Source: Eutrema japonicum (taxonomy: Eukaryota > Streptophyta > Magnoliopsida > Brassicales > Brassicaceae). Taken from it: 64,000 nucleotides of DNA. The stretch is from assembly GCA_030161315.1 (NCBI GenBank), contig BSQW01000010.1, forward strand, positions 7,440,001 through 7,504,000. Direction: 5' to 3'. The notes beneath the pieces were generated by a model, which was given only the letters and a program-made list of their open reading frames with translations, was not told where the DNA came from and made no database searches. The translations under genes and the position numbers were made by a program. Positions 32,568-45,400 of the stretch are shown in pieces. The stretch's first letter is position 1; the number at the start of each line of letters is the position of its first letter.

Positions 32568-33861
32568 TGATTTATGTATTTTACCACGTGGTCAATTAAT
32601 AACTAAAGTGAACACTACTGCAATCATAACAGTATGTCAATGTAGTACTTTAGGATCGAATCCACAGAGACCAAGGTTACACTACGATTCTCACAAGATA
32701 AAATTAAGCTAAGACGATAATAATGTTTGATTTGCGAAGTAGTAAAAATAACTAAAAACGGTATAAATTCAATAAAAGAAAAGCGTTAGGTCAAGGGTTT
32801 CTTTGCGGAAATCCAGAGATCATGGATCAAACAACTATTCAGGAAACGATTAAACAAAAGTTTCAAACTCAAACATAAATATCTAACCAATCCACTTCCG
32901 TGGCATTGATTACTAAATCTAGCAACTTAAAATCCTAACTTCCGTTGAACATAGAGTTCTAGGTTCAATATGTTCACGAATCGCCTTAGCATCAACTTTC
33001 GTTGGTTAAGGACAATTCGCTCACTTATGTTCTTCTAGCAACCTATGACATTTCCGTGGTATAGATTAAACCCTAGATCATAGGCAAGCGGTCAACTTAG
33101 CCTAAGCAATAAACACAACAATAAGCAAAAACCACAAAAGATAAATCCCTATCTATGTCTAATTCAATGATTCATGGATCCCTTTGAAACCCAAACCTAA
33201 CTATGAAACTACTCAGACATGGCAACGGAAAACAAGCAAGGAGATAGATAGAAACTCATAATAATAATTAAAGAGAGAAAAAGATTTAGAATTCTTCTCA
33301 ATAGATGCAGAGATTCTTCTTCTTTCTTACAAAATCAATAGCCAAAAATCTGAGTAGAATAGAGAGTAGTAAAAAGAGAAAGAGCAAAAAAGTGACTGGA
33401 AATAAGGTATATATAAGGTTATGGGAAAATGATGTCAAAATAGGCAGCTTCCGGGGCAAAACAGGAAAATCAGAAATTTTATTTTCCTTCTCGCCGACTT
33501 GCATCGATCGATGCATATATTACATCGATCGATTTTGGACTTTGTGGGCATGCTCCATCGATCGATGCACTCCTTGCATAGATCGATTCTAGCTCTTCGG
33601 GGGGTGATGCATTGATCGGCTCCAATTATGCATCGATCGATTTTAAACTCTCTGAGCATGTTGCATCGATCGATTCTGCTCTTTTATGTACTGTTCCATG
33701 CGTTTTTGCCCACGTAACACCAATTTCTTCCTTAAACGCTTTTTTACCTGAGATAACTAAATAAATGACTAAAAGACTCTAAAAATGAACATTGACTCGA
33801 TAAAATACTCGAAGGAAACATCAAAATATGTGTTAGAAAACGGTAAAAACTAAGCATATCA
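32568..33861 (-). repeat. 5' LTR of the second Athila-type element
   Basis: 1294 bp with TG at 32568 and CA at 33861. At 33501-33676 it holds seven GCATCGATCGATGC-type palindromes, mostly in pairs 21 bp apart. The partner LTR is not in the window, so the ends rest on TG/CA and the adjacent primer site. Confidence 0.7.
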
Positions 33862-34100
33862 ATGAATGCTCGCAACCCGTCCCGGAACTTTTTTGTCACT
33901 TCATCTGTCCCTGGATCTCTTTGACTTTACATCCATGATCTTTGTTCAAACTCTCTTCTTCTCCAACACTCTTCCAATGCTTCTGCTTCTTAATTTTCAA
34001 GTAATCAGCCAGTGAACATTTTGTCTCAGATTATTCCTTGCTCTCCTTAGACTCAATTTCTTCAAAACTTTCGGATTCTTCTGATGAATAAGAGTCTCCA

Positions 34101-35443
34101 TGATATAAGATTTAAATCTACCAAACTTATGTTCACGAGATTATTAAGAGTTTACTAGCTTTGTTGCAGAAGTGGAGGATGATGGTGAGATGGAATGTGG
34201 TGGTTTGATTTACTCCCTCAATCTATGGGTGATTGACTCTCTCAATCGGTGGACGAACAAGTTATTTGAATCACACAAACAACTTAATTCGTGGCTTCTA
34301 AAGAACACACTTTGTAGAAAAAAACAAAAATACTTAGATTTAATTTGATTGAAAGGTGATTTGTACAATGAGTTTAGATGAGCTTTTATAGGCTCAAATA
34401 TAAATACTTACACATTTTTACATTAATGTAAAAGAGAAAAAAATTAGCTAAAATAAATTAGGGTCTTCAACTCCTTTAATTTAGCCATTAATCTTTAATG
34501 GAAAACTTCTCTTGTGGAGTATGATCAAAGATGAGATATTTCTTGATGCTTTGATGGTCTCAAGATGTCTAGAATCTTCTAGAATAAATGGAGCATTTTG
34601 GATAGCAATCCTTGGGTTGGTGGAAAATAGCAAAAACGAAAGGAAACAAATATTCTTTGATTTTTTTTTTCTGTTTTTAGTAGGAAAATCGATAAAAATC
34701 AGAAACAAATGGTAACAAATTTTTTTTTTTGGTTCAATGGAAAAAATATAAAACTGTAAGAATAACAAAGAAAACAATTTTTATGGTTTTTTAAAAATAT
34801 ATATAAAATCAAAGAACATAAACATAATTTTGGTTTTTGATTTTAAAATGGAATGAAAATAAAAAGATAGATGATAGGAGAATTTATCTCTGATACCAGA
34901 TGATATAAGATTGGAATCCACCAAACTTATGTTCATGAGATTATCAAGAGTTTACTAGCTTTTTTGCGGAAGTGGGGATGATGGTGAGATGGAAGGTGGT
35001 GGTTTGATTGACTCTCTCAATATGTGGGTGATTGACTCTCTCAATCGGTGGACGAACAAGTTATTTGAATTACACAAACAACTTAATTCATGGCTTCTAA
35101 AGAATAGAAGTGAATCGCACACTTATATTAAAAAAAAAAGACAATTCTCACAAAGAACACACTTTGTAGAAAAAAACGAAAATACTTATATTTAATTTGA
35201 TTGAAAGGTGATTTGTACAATGAATTTATATGAGCTTTTATAGGCTCAAATAAAAATACTTACACGTTTTTACATTAATGTAATAGATAAAAATTAGCTA
35301 AAATAAATTGTGGTCTTCAACTCCTTTAATTTAGCCATTAATCTTTAATGGGAAGCTTCTCTTGTGGAGTATGATCAAAGGTGAGATATTTCTTGATACT
35401 TTGATGGTCTCAAGATGTCTAGAATCTTCTAGAATAAATGGAG
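34101..35443 (-). mobile_element. Small non-autonomous LTR element (TRIM-like)
   Basis: Two direct repeats (34101-34595 and 34901-35443) starting TGATATAAGATT. Next to the second, the minus strand has TGGTATCAGAG (34889-34899), a copia-type initiator-Met primer site. The internal part is only about 305 bp, AT-rich and non-coding. It sits in the linker region of the copia element. No clean TSD; the outer end of the second repeat is altered. Confidence 0.6.
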
Positions 35444-35609
35444 GGTCAAGGATTTTTAGCACACAATCAACCTTGGTAAGTAATAAGTATTTGACTAACC
35501 CGAATAAGAAAAACTTCTTTAATTCTGACAATTCTTCCTCTGGTTCGATTTGTTGAAGTGTTGGTTTGATGACCTCATCACTCCACCTTGAGCTGATGAA
35601 TCCCTTAAC

Positions 35610-36040
35610 TCAAAACCATATATATAGAGTAGGTCTTTGAATTAGATTTTCACTGAATGTCACCTTCTTCGACTTCTTCTTATTAACTTCTTCCTCAATT
35701 TTTGGAACGTTCACTTCACCTTTAGTAAATGTGCCTTGAAGATAATACAGCCCATCTTGGTATTTTCCAGATATTACCATCTTCCTGTCTTTGTAGAACT
35801 GAACCTTGAAGTCACCTCCTTCATACCTGCAACCTGATTTTTCTAACATCCCATAGGAAATCAGATTTCTACTCACCACCGATATGTATTTCACATCCTT
35901 GAGTACCACTATAGAACCATATAGATTTTGAATCCTAATCTTTCTCATTCCTTTGATGTTACAATGAGTGTTATTAGTCATCAGAAATCCTTGAAGTCAA
36001 ACAAGACTTCTTTGTCTGGTGTACTGTGGTATGAACAACC
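35610..36040 (-). pseudogene. Copia protease-region fragment
   Basis: Reads NNTHCNIKGMRKIRI, then SRNLISYGMLEKSGCRYEGG and GKYQDGLYYLQGTF, very like the copia ORF at 51153-53042. It jumps directly to KKSKKVTFSENLIQRPT, which belongs after integrase. Integrase is therefore deleted. Confidence 0.8.
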
Positions 36041-36101
36041 CGAGTCCATAACCCATTATTTCATTGTATCTTGAGTGGTGACACTTAACATCATAGGTTC
36101 C

Positions 36102-36830
36102 TTAAAATTTGTTGCAACATTTGCAAAATCTGCATTTTTTCATTCTATGAGGGCATTCTCTTTTCCAATGCCCTTCATCTCCACATATAAAACAACCTTT
36201 GTTGTTTTTCTTTCCTCCTCTGCTCTTAGACCTTTCTCTCCACTGATTTGAGCTTCCATTTCCATTCTCTGACCTCTTTTCTGATCTGCCTCTAGCCTCA
36301 ACATATAACCCTTCTCCATCTGATTTTATAAGCTTTTCACTTTCAGACAAATCTCTCTCCTTAGACTTGGCAGCACTAGCTACTTCCTCTAACTGAATAG
36401 CTTCCTTACTATACTTAAGAGTTTCATTTACAGAATTGTACCTAGAGGGAAGGGAGTTGTGAAGCAATATTGCTTGAACCTCTTCTGGTTTCTCGATGTT
36501 GAGATTGCTCAAATCTGCAATTAGCTTTAAGAAGTCATCTACATTCTGATCAATTGACCTTGAGTCTTGCATTCTGAACGAATACACCTTAAGCTGAGAA
36601 TGGACGCGATTAGGCAAGGTCTTTGCCATGTAAAGCATGTCAAGAATATCCCACGCTTGAGCTGTTGTTACACACTTGTCTAGTTTCCTTAAGACATGAT
36701 CTCCAATGCACATGAATATAAAATTCAAACCCTTCTCATCTCGTTCCTGTCTTGCAGCTTCATATTGGCTCTGTTTCTTCATAGCCTCTGGATCCTTTTC
36801 ATCCACCTCTTTGGATGTAGGATCTTGCAT
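36102..36830 (-). pseudogene. Copia gag with zinc knuckle
   Basis: Gag of the UBN2 type: AWDILDMLYMAKTLPNRVHS, then SRSIDQNVDDFLKLIADLSN. The zinc knuckle CFICGDEGHWKREC (CX2CX4HX4C) is intact. A basic Ser/Arg linker precedes the knuckle. It continues upstream to about 36960 in a broken frame. Confidence 0.85.
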
Positions 36831-36995
36831 ATGTTCCGTAAGAACATCTTTAAGTCCTTGAACAGTTCACAAGCATCCTTTTCTTCTAGATCCCGAAACC
36901 ACCTGATCCATCGAACATGTTCACATCGATCCTTGGTGTCGTCGTCATTGACTCTCTAAACAAATCCTTCTAGAATTTGCAATCAAACCTGGATT

Positions 36996-37008
36996 GCTCT
37001 GATACCAC
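36996..37008 (-). other. Primer binding site (initiator Met type)
   Basis: The minus strand reads GTGGTATCAGAGC directly after the LTR. Confidence 0.8.
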
Positions 37009-37206
37009 TGTTAGGCTTTCCAAGACCATGTCCAACTCTCCATTAATATGATATTGTCCGGTTTGGGCCAAGTGGCAAAGCCCGCACAAATTTGTTTTTG
37101 GACTCCTTCCAAAAAGACTTCATACTAATCAGAATTGGACATTACTTATATATCAGACAATATTTTTCTAAATTCCCGATGTTTGACTTGGATTGATATC
37201 CCAACA
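37009..37206 (-). repeat. Short 5' LTR of the copia element
   Basis: 198 bp on the plus strand from TGTTAGGCTTTCC to ATATCCCAACA. It is followed by GAGCT, which belongs to the aminotransferase intron copy. Confidence 0.75.
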
Positions 37207-37256
37207 GAGCTTATAGCTTCTGATGAAATGTGTAGTTGATAGTGAAAGACTACAAA
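37207..37256 (-). pseudogene. Intron fragment of a second aminotransferase gene
   Basis: GAGCTTATAGCTT and TGTGTAGTTGATAGTGAAAG match the intron between exons 4 and 5 of the gene at 1-1733 (around 342-395). The match stops where exon 4 would begin. Confidence 0.75.
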
Positions 37257-39116
37257 CGGGCCCGACTCGGACAGGGCTTTTCGAGTTTTTTCGGACTTCT
37301 TTACAAACAAAAAAATTCACAATTCTTAAATGAAAATAATTAAAACAAAATATTTATCAAAATAAATCTAAATTGAATCAAATCCAATTAAATTTAAAAT
37401 CAAAAGTTTGACAAAAAATAAACAAAAAAAAATCAAATCTAGGTGGTAGAGTCTAGACTAAAATTTCCTTCATCGTATTCTAAGACCTTGATTGGTAGAG
37501 AAATTAAAAAAACATTAAGCATTTTATTAATCAATCAACAAAGCATTTAGGAAAACATTTAGAAGTTGCAGATGCTCGAGCATTAACTAAGGGTGGGTAT
37601 TCGGATACTCGCATCAGGTTCGGGTCGGATATTTCGGGTTTCAGGTATTTCGAGTTTAGGGATTTATGTACCAATCGGGTATTTTAAAAATTCGGATCTT
37701 AATCGGTTTGGATATGTTAGGGTATTTTCTTTAAGATCCGAAATTTTTTCGGATATGGTTCAGATCCGAAAGTATCCAAAAATATCCACAATACCCGAAA
37801 AACCCCAAAATCCGAGACAAAACACAACAACATGAATATTCATTTCAATAAAACAAATATACTTTCAAACCAAAAGTATCCAAAATACCCGAAAATCCAG
37901 AAAGAAAAAAAAAATAGGTGTATTCGATATACCCATAATATCGAAAATATACCTAAAATACACAAAATACCCAAAAAAATAATTAATATATTCGGGTTTA
38001 TAGTCGTAATTTTGGGTATTTGGGTTATATCAAGTTTTAATATAATTAATATATTTGGGTATATAATTACACTTCGGGTATTTCGTGTACCCATTCGGTT
38101 CTCAGTTCGGTACCGATTCGGGTTCGGTTCTTTGGGTATAGTAATTTAGGATCCGTTCGGGTATTTGGATGGATTTGAGACCCTTCCGGTTCGGATATTT
38201 TTGGTTTGGTACCGGTTCGGATTTTCGGATCCATATTTTTTGCCCAGTCCTAGTATTAACCTATAAAATATCAAAAAATATTAAAATAATTTTGTTAAAT
38301 AATATCAAAAAATTATGTTTACATTAAAGTGTAAATTTTATACTTTTAAAACCAATATTTACTATTATTTTATTATTTTATTAATTTTCAAATAAAAATA
38401 TAATATAATAAATACAATCGAAATATGAAAAAAATTATTATAAATATAACTATAGATATAATGCTTACGAATAAATATATTAAATAATTTTATATATAAT
38501 CTTTCACAGCTCTGCCAATCACTTAAAATGTGTACATTAATCAAAGCATACTGCTTCTGCTGCTTAATGCTACTGCTCTACTATCAGTTATAGCAATCAA
38601 GAACTAAGTCTTCATCACCATCAAGAGCTACAGATTAAAAAAAAAGTAAAATAATATTAAGATTTGACATGTATAAATCATATAGAAATATCATTGAAAG
38701 TCTATAGATAATGATTTTAAAAATATAAAATAAATATGGATGAATGATAATGGTACATGGATCACAAAATGTAAACTCATCCAACCAAGTGCGTGTACAA
38801 ATCAGTGCTTCAACGTTTCTTGGTATAAGACGATTTCTATTTAAATCCCTAACTTTTGTTGGTTGAGCCAAATTAGACATGTCGTTAAGTTGCTTAACGT
38901 AACGGATAAACGGGGTTAAAATCCTGTTGTAAATCATGGTTAAGTGAAACGATAAATAATCCCTATCTAATTAAAATATAAATTTCCTGGCTTTTCGGGC
39001 TAATCCGAGCCCGACCGGTCTAAGCCCAAAAAACACACTAGCCCGAAAGGCCCGAACGCAGTAATTTTCAGGGTTAGGTCGGGCCGGGCTTCGGGCTTTA
39101 GCCCTAATTGACATCC
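37257..39116. mobile_element. hAT-like relic inserted in the second aminotransferase copy
   Basis: The right end reads CTTTAGCCCTAATTGACATC then CCTA, a hAT-like terminus (reversed TAGGGATGTCAATTAGGGC). GGGCCCGA/CGGGC motifs occur near both ends (37257-37310, 38990-39100). The left terminus and TSD are lost. It contains the miniature element 37588-38252; elsewhere it is AT-rich with no gene. Confidence 0.45.
37588..38252. mobile_element. hAT miniature element, third copy of the CCCGAA-rich family
   Basis: Starts TAAGGGTGGGTATTCGG and ends TTGCCCAGTCCTA. The 8-bp TSD is GCATTAAC (37580-37587) and GTATTAAC (38253-38260), one mismatch. The interior is of the same composition as 18857-19865. Confidence 0.75.
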
Positions 39117-39302
39117 CTAATTAGGATCGTTCATGGCAATCCAGCCGATTCTCCATCCGGGGACGACACATCCTTTGGATATGGATTCAAGCGTGATCAC
39201 TAGAGCTATTGATGCCAAATTCCCCATGGTAATAAAAGGCTTGTCCCCATATACAACACGATCGTATACTTCGTCAGATATCACCATTATGCCAAGTTCC
39301 AT
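39117..39302 (-). pseudogene. Aminotransferase exon 3 fragment
   Basis: Encodes LGIMVISDEVYDRVVYGDKP and ESISKGCVVPGWRIGWIAMN, clearly homologous to exon 3 of the gene at 1-1733. The PLP lysine is kept, but GCV replaces GWV and the exon ends abruptly on both sides. Exon 4 and the neighbouring intron are missing. Confidence 0.9.
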
Positions 39303-39456
39303 GTGTCTATGAAGAGGTTAAGCTACACTACTTCTTTTGCTTTTAGCTTGACATTAATTAGGAATGTGAACTTTGCTTTTATTAAGCTTCGAGCAAGACA
39401 CTTGATTAAGGTTGAGATTGATTCTTATGCGGAGCTGGTCGTTTCTCTTTACGTCC
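39303..39456. other. Short unexplained segment left of the CACTA element
   Basis: Open on the plus strand for about 50 codons but recognisable as nothing. It ends at the CACTA TSD. Confidence 0.3.
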
Positions 39457-40117
39457 AACCACTACAAGAAAACAGGGTTTTCGCGACTACATAAGAAGTC
39501 GTAATGTAGTCGTTAAAACAGTGTTAGCGACTACATTACGACTAAGTTACGTAGTCGCAAAATTTTTAGTCGGAAAAATAATTAGTCGTTAAGTAGTCGC
39601 TAATTTACGACTGAATTGGAATTTTTTTTGCGATTACAGAACGAAGTCCCAAATTAGTCGCAAATCAGTCGTAAATATATGCGACCATGTACCGACTAAT
39701 TTAACGACCAATATGCGACTATATCTTGTGTCGTGTGGAAGCCCTTTGGTGTAGTCGTTAAAGAGTCGTAAAATATTGTGACTATTTTCCGACTAATATG
39801 CGTCTAATTTAGAGACTGATTTGCGACTGATATGTTCATCGGAATAGAGATTTGGTCATCGTTTGCAATTGGTTTACGACTATTTTGTGACTGATTTGTG
39901 ACTATTTAGCGACTGATTTACAACTACGTAGCGGCTGATTTTTTTAACGAAATTTATAATGGTAATTCTGTTATATTAATTTGAATTTGCAATTGGAAAT
40001 CAAATACAAAGCAATCTGAAGTTAAAATGAAAATTAGCAAATATAAAAGAAACATTATTTTTATGTATCATACAAAGAAAACTCCAAAGTTCAAATACAT
40101 AGAAAGAAAATGATATC

Positions 40118-41528
40118 CTAGGGTGTAGATTGAATCTGCGGAGAGGATTGAGAAGCCAAGAAGTCGAGAAATTTTGGATCGGTTTCACGAAGATACCTTT
40201 CCACCAATGACAAGTGTTTGAACTTGCTTTCTTGGTCAGCCGCAAGTTGGGTAAGCTCAGCCTCACGCCGAGCGTTATAAGCAGCTTGTTCTTCTATTTG
40301 GCGTTGAGCTTGTTCCAACTTTTCTTGCAAGGCTTGAAACGATGAAGAGCTTTCAGCGTACTTGTGTTTTCCACCAACATGAGACTCTGCGAGGCTTCCT
40401 ATTCCATAAGGTATACCTCTTTCATCCGTGTACGTTGACTGCATAAATAAAACAAAGCTCGAATGTTAACAGTTTATGAAAGGAGATGATGAAAACCAAA
40501 GATAAGATGGATTTTGTATTTACCTGAAGAAAGAGTTCGTTGTAGTCCTTTGTGGTTAGCTCTCGTTGTCGCGACATACCGTCTGAAGTTTCAGGCCCGA
40601 TATTTTGCATCTTAGCTTACAAGTTCTTCTCATAAGTTTGCGCGATCCTCTCAGCCTTCAGATCAATAAACGTCCCATCTGGTTTTGTGTGAGTCTTCAC
40701 AAAAACCTCACCGATACTAACCGGTCTTCCCAATTCCTCTTCCTGAAAATGTAACAAATTTATAATGTTAATGATAGAAATGTGCAGAAGTATTAGATAT
40801 AGAAATTACACTTGCCATTTCTTGTTGGATTTGTTGATATAACTTTTGGCCTGATAAGTGCTTTTGCACACCAAGGCCTTTACGGTCAGATTTCCGAGCA
40901 GCGGATGTGGTCTGACTCCTCTCTCGAGCTTCTTCAGTGTCCCAAAACTTTGTCATTGTTGTCCACAGAGTTGGGTTAATCCAGTGTGGTCGCACTCGAG
41001 AAGTCCTCGTGGTGCTTACCATATCCTTCATTCGCCTTTGACAAATCCTCTCGAAATGTTGTTGAACAACCCCTGAGATTAAGGGATCCCAGGTGTGGGT
41101 TTTCTACAAGAGAAGTAGCATGGTGTTAGTGGACAGAATAGAAAGAAAGACATATATGAATCTTAGAGGAGAGAAATGCTTACCGCGAACTCGAAGAAGT
41201 ATCTTTCCTGTCTATCGCAAGGCACAACAGTCCAACTGTAGCATGGACCATCAAACTTGTTTGTGAACACCTTGGTGATCTTCCTTGTCAGCTTTCCCTT
41301 GTCACGCTTAAACCTCAACAACAAAACAATAAAGGGTCGATCAAAGGGCCGATCAAACAATAAAGGTGGTGACGGCTGATTCGGAAGAACATGGGCCGGC
41401 GGCGTGAAGGTGTACTGCGGCGGTAGAGGGTTCGGTGTTCGCGACGAAGTATTGGACACTCCGGATCTCTGAGAAACGTTGGAAACGAATCTTCTCTTCC
41501 GTACTCCACCGCTCTTCTCTACTGGCAT
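40118..41528 (-). pseudogene. TNPA-like protein (plant Ptta/En/Spm transposase family)
   Basis: The second CACTA gene; in En/Spm such a protein binds subterminal motifs. Start MPVEKSGGVRKRR at 41528. The exon end EFA has donor GTAAGC near 41184; the next exon starts KTHTWDPLISGVVQQHFERI near 41105. Then comes SGQKLYQQIQQEMA, an intron, and EEELGRPVSIGEVFVKTHTK with PDGTFIDLKAERIAQTYEKN. The order matches PF03004 as I know it. A TAA follows EKNL near 40617-40619. The C-terminal exon (40444-40118) is a Gln/Glu-rich coiled coil. Confidence 0.75.
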
Positions 41529-42494
41529 CTTGTGCTCTTCTTTGAGACTCGCCAGAAAGATTGTGAGGAATCGAAGAAGATGAAAGGCGAAGATAAGATT
41601 CGCGAGGGGGAGATTCGAAGAAGGAATCGAAGAAGATGAAAGGCGAAGAAGAGATTTGCGATGGGCACTTAGGGTATAATCGGAGATGAATCAAACCAGG
41701 TTTGGTTTGGGCCTAAACCCAATTGTTTTTTTCGCAAGTAGTCGTAATTTAGTAGCATATCAGTCGCTGTATCTGTGTTTTATTAAAAATATTTGTATTT
41801 CCATGTATATAATATTTTTTATATTTTCACAATATAATTGATCTTCTGTTTTTTTTTATTAGAATCTTATATTAAATTAATATGAAAACTATATTTTAAA
41901 ATGATATGATAGTAAAAGTTGCATATATATGACCATAATGTAAAAGAAATTTTTTTACAAATTTTGTTTTCAAATTTGACATAAATAACATAATTAACAT
42001 TGTGACATAAGTAACATAGTTAATTAATAGGGTTCTTTGTCATCTGATTCTTTATCAGAAGACGACAAATTACACCGAAATTCATCTTCTGGTTCTGCAT
42101 CTCCGACATCGTAATCGAGGTTTATTGGGTCTCCTTGTACGAAATTGTCGAGTACGAGATCTTCAATTGTAGTCGTCAATACATCATCATCATTTTCTAT
42201 TTACAAAAGAGTCGGTTCTTTTTTTCATATTCCCCTGAAATATTTCCCCTCATATTCACTTTTAGAACATTGAGCCACAACTGCTTCGGTTTCTTTGTGT
42301 ATGGGTACGGAATATAACAAATTTGATACACTTGCGAGGCTGTTTGCAATATAAAAATGTATATATAAGTTATACATCAGTATATATATATATATGATAT
42401 CGACATTAATAAAATGCTATGTATATATATATACACAAGTACGTACCTAGAATAAATTGTTCGTATTTATTGTATTTTCTCGATGAAAGAACGT

Positions 42495-45400
42495 CTACAA
42501 CGCCACCATTGCTCCTCCGAGTGCCTCTACCGATAACTGGGTCATACCAATTACACTTAAAAAGTGTGATTCTAAAATTGACCATCCCCCATACTCGAGT
42601 TCTATGATATCAGTTATGGTCCCATAGAAATCCGCTTCATCGGATGCATTAGTGTAACTTTCACCTTTAACACAGAACCCATAGTTACATGTCTTTCGTC
42701 GAGCGCCGTGATTATGCGTATGAAATAAATAGTCTCTTGTAAAATACATTGGCCAAGTTTTGACCTTATTTAAAGGTCCATGCACTATCTCTTGAACCCA
42801 AGTAGGAAATTAATTCGTGGAGTTCCAATAAGCAACCTGCATATATATAAACAATTACATCAATATATATTAGTATAAATATATGCATAGTTATGAATAT
42901 TATTTAGACATACATATTCTTTCACCCATAAATGATATTCGTCAGCTCTTTTCGCGGAGAGTTCTTTTTCGGAAAGTCCTGGATACTTTGCAGAAAGAAA
43001 ATCCTCAAACATACTATTGAAGACCAACATGCACAAATATGAGAAATTATAGTGGATTATATATTAAAACGCAAGCTGGGAGAGATACCAACTTATATAC
43101 CTCTCAATTGGCTGAAAATAGTCACAATTTCGTAAAACATATGCATATGCGCATTGATAGTCTCTCTCTAAGAGCCATATTTCATGCATTTCTCCACTTA
43201 GACGGCCTGCGTGAGTAAATATAGAAGGCACTCCAGGAACATGATATACGGGGACTTCACATTCATCTAATCTTGTTAACCTGACCAAATGAGTGAAAAG
43301 TAATTCACATTAAAATACATAGCATGTGTATACAAATTAAATGGCAAAGTGGACAAGATATGATTGATTTTAGCATTTACCTTGATTTCGTTTGTATATT
43401 TGCGGTAAAGTAGTGCTCTGAGAAATAAGCAATCTCGTCATTGATATATGATTCAACAATCGATCCTGCCGCATATCTTTTGTTCTTTGCTTTCCCTTTC
43501 AACTTTTTGAAAAACCTTTCAAAAGGATACATCCACCTATATTGGACAGGGCCTCCTAATTCAGCTTCATAGGGGAGATGTATAGGCAGGTGCTCCATCA
43601 CATCGAAAAATGAAGGTGGAAAGATCTTTTCCAAATTGCATAGGATCAAAACTATGTTCTGTTTTAGAATTTGAACGCGAGTTTTATGCAAAGTTCTCGA
43701 ACATAAGTCCTGGAAAAATGCTCCAACCCCTAACAATATACGTGAAAAATTGCATGAGGTTACTATATAAATTACTATAATCATATTTAAAGAAATAGTC
43801 GTAATTAGTACCTGATAATGCAAGGTGGACATTCCGGTCTAGGAGTTCTGCAAAGATAAATGGAAGTAACCTCTCCATAAAAACATGGCAGTCATGACTC
43901 TTCATCCCTGAAAACTTTCGGTTGTCCATATCAGCATAAGTAGCTAAGTCTGACGAATAACCATCTGAGAATTTAACCGCATGTTTCACACATTCCAGTA
44001 AACTTTTTCTGGCTTCTTCTGTCAATGTGAAGGCTGGGAAATGAGCTTTACCCTCACTATCAATATGTAAGTGTGGCCGAGAACAAAATTGATCTATATC
44101 CAATCTTGACATGATGTTGTCTTTCAATTTACCCTTCACACTCATAAGAGTATTCATGATGTTTTCAAAAAAAATTCTTCTCTATATGCATCACATCAAG
44201 ACAGTGACGAGATTGAGGTCCCTCCAGTACGGCAGCTCCCAGAATATGCTTTCCTTGTGCCCGTTATATTGCTTCACATAGCCAGGCTTCTTCTTTTCGT
44301 GACCGTTTCCACCAACGTCCTTTGTTTTTGATGGATTTACACTAGCCAACCGCTCGTAATAAACATGCTCACCTGTCAAAGACGGAGGTGAATACTCTCT
44401 CGAAGCGTCTTTTCTCTTTAGGAAGTCTTTTTTTATTCCTCCTCAGTGGATGACCATGAGGAAAAAATCTTCGGTGACAATCAAACCAACATGTCTTCCT
44501 TCCATTAGGTAGATAAAAAGACTCTGTATCTTCCATGCAAACTGGACAAGATAATTTACCATGGGTTGTCCTTCTGGATAACATGATATACGCCGGAAAG
44601 TCGCTTATCGTCCGCATCAGCACTGCTTTTAGATTAAAATTTTGATTCAAGGACACATCGTATGCATCGACGCCATTAGGCCACAACTCTTTTAACTCCT
44701 CAATAAGAGGTCGGAGGAAGATATCGAGACTAGCTCGCGGCTGATTTGGCCCAGAATTCAGAATTGTAAGAAATAAATACTATGTATTCATGCACATACC
44801 AGGGGGTAAATTATATGGAGTCAAGATCACAGGCCACAACGAATGATTACGAGATATGCGAAATGGATTAAACCCATCCGTACATAATCCAAGATAAACG
44901 TTACGGGGTTCTTCGGCAAACCGGGGATTTTGATCTTGAAAATACCTCCACTCCGCCGCATCTGAAGGATGACTCATTTCTCCCTCATTTGCTTGGTGCT
45001 CGGCATGCCATCTCATTGCCGCTGCAGTCTTCTCGCTCTGATACATTCTCTTCAATCTGCCAGCAATAGCTAGATACCACATACGACAGTATGGTACTTT
45101 GTTTCTACGTCGGTCGTTCTTAGGCTTCCATCTTTGTGCACCACAAAACAGACATTTATCTTTCTTCTCGTCATCTTTCCAGAAGATCATACAATTATTA
45201 TTACAAACATCAATTGTATGATATGGGAGACCTAAATTGCGAAATCAACTTTTATGTCTCGTAATGTGAACCGGTTGACTTGTTTCCTTCTGGCAAATAG
45301 TCTGTCAAGATTCCGCAAACCGAATCCACTAACTTTTCACTCATATTATATTTTGCCTTATTTTGCATGATTCGAGCAGCTAAGGATAACTGCGAGTGAC

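Larger units (their letters stand above)
21006..33861 (-). mobile_element. Truncated Athila-type element, split by the Tat retrotransposon
   Basis: 5' LTR 32568-33861, primer site 32550-32567 and gag N-terminal half 32069-32450; then the Tat insertion (21718-32068); then the rest of gag to about 21006. No protease, ATHILA ORF or 3' LTR remains, because the element ends in a CACTA fragment. The 5' LTR carries paired ATCGATCGAT palindromes, as in the element at 2807-11769, but with GC outer bases. Confidence 0.75.
33862..37206 (-). mobile_element. Truncated Ty1/copia element with a short LTR
   Basis: 5' LTR 37009-37206, primer site, gag and part of protease, then a large pol deletion. It is interrupted by a small LTR element (34101-35443) and cut at 33861 by the Athila-type LTR. 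The part at 33862-34100 reads SEESESFEEIESKESKE and SLADYLKIKKQKHWK, a copia-like acidic linker before RT. Confidence 0.7.
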
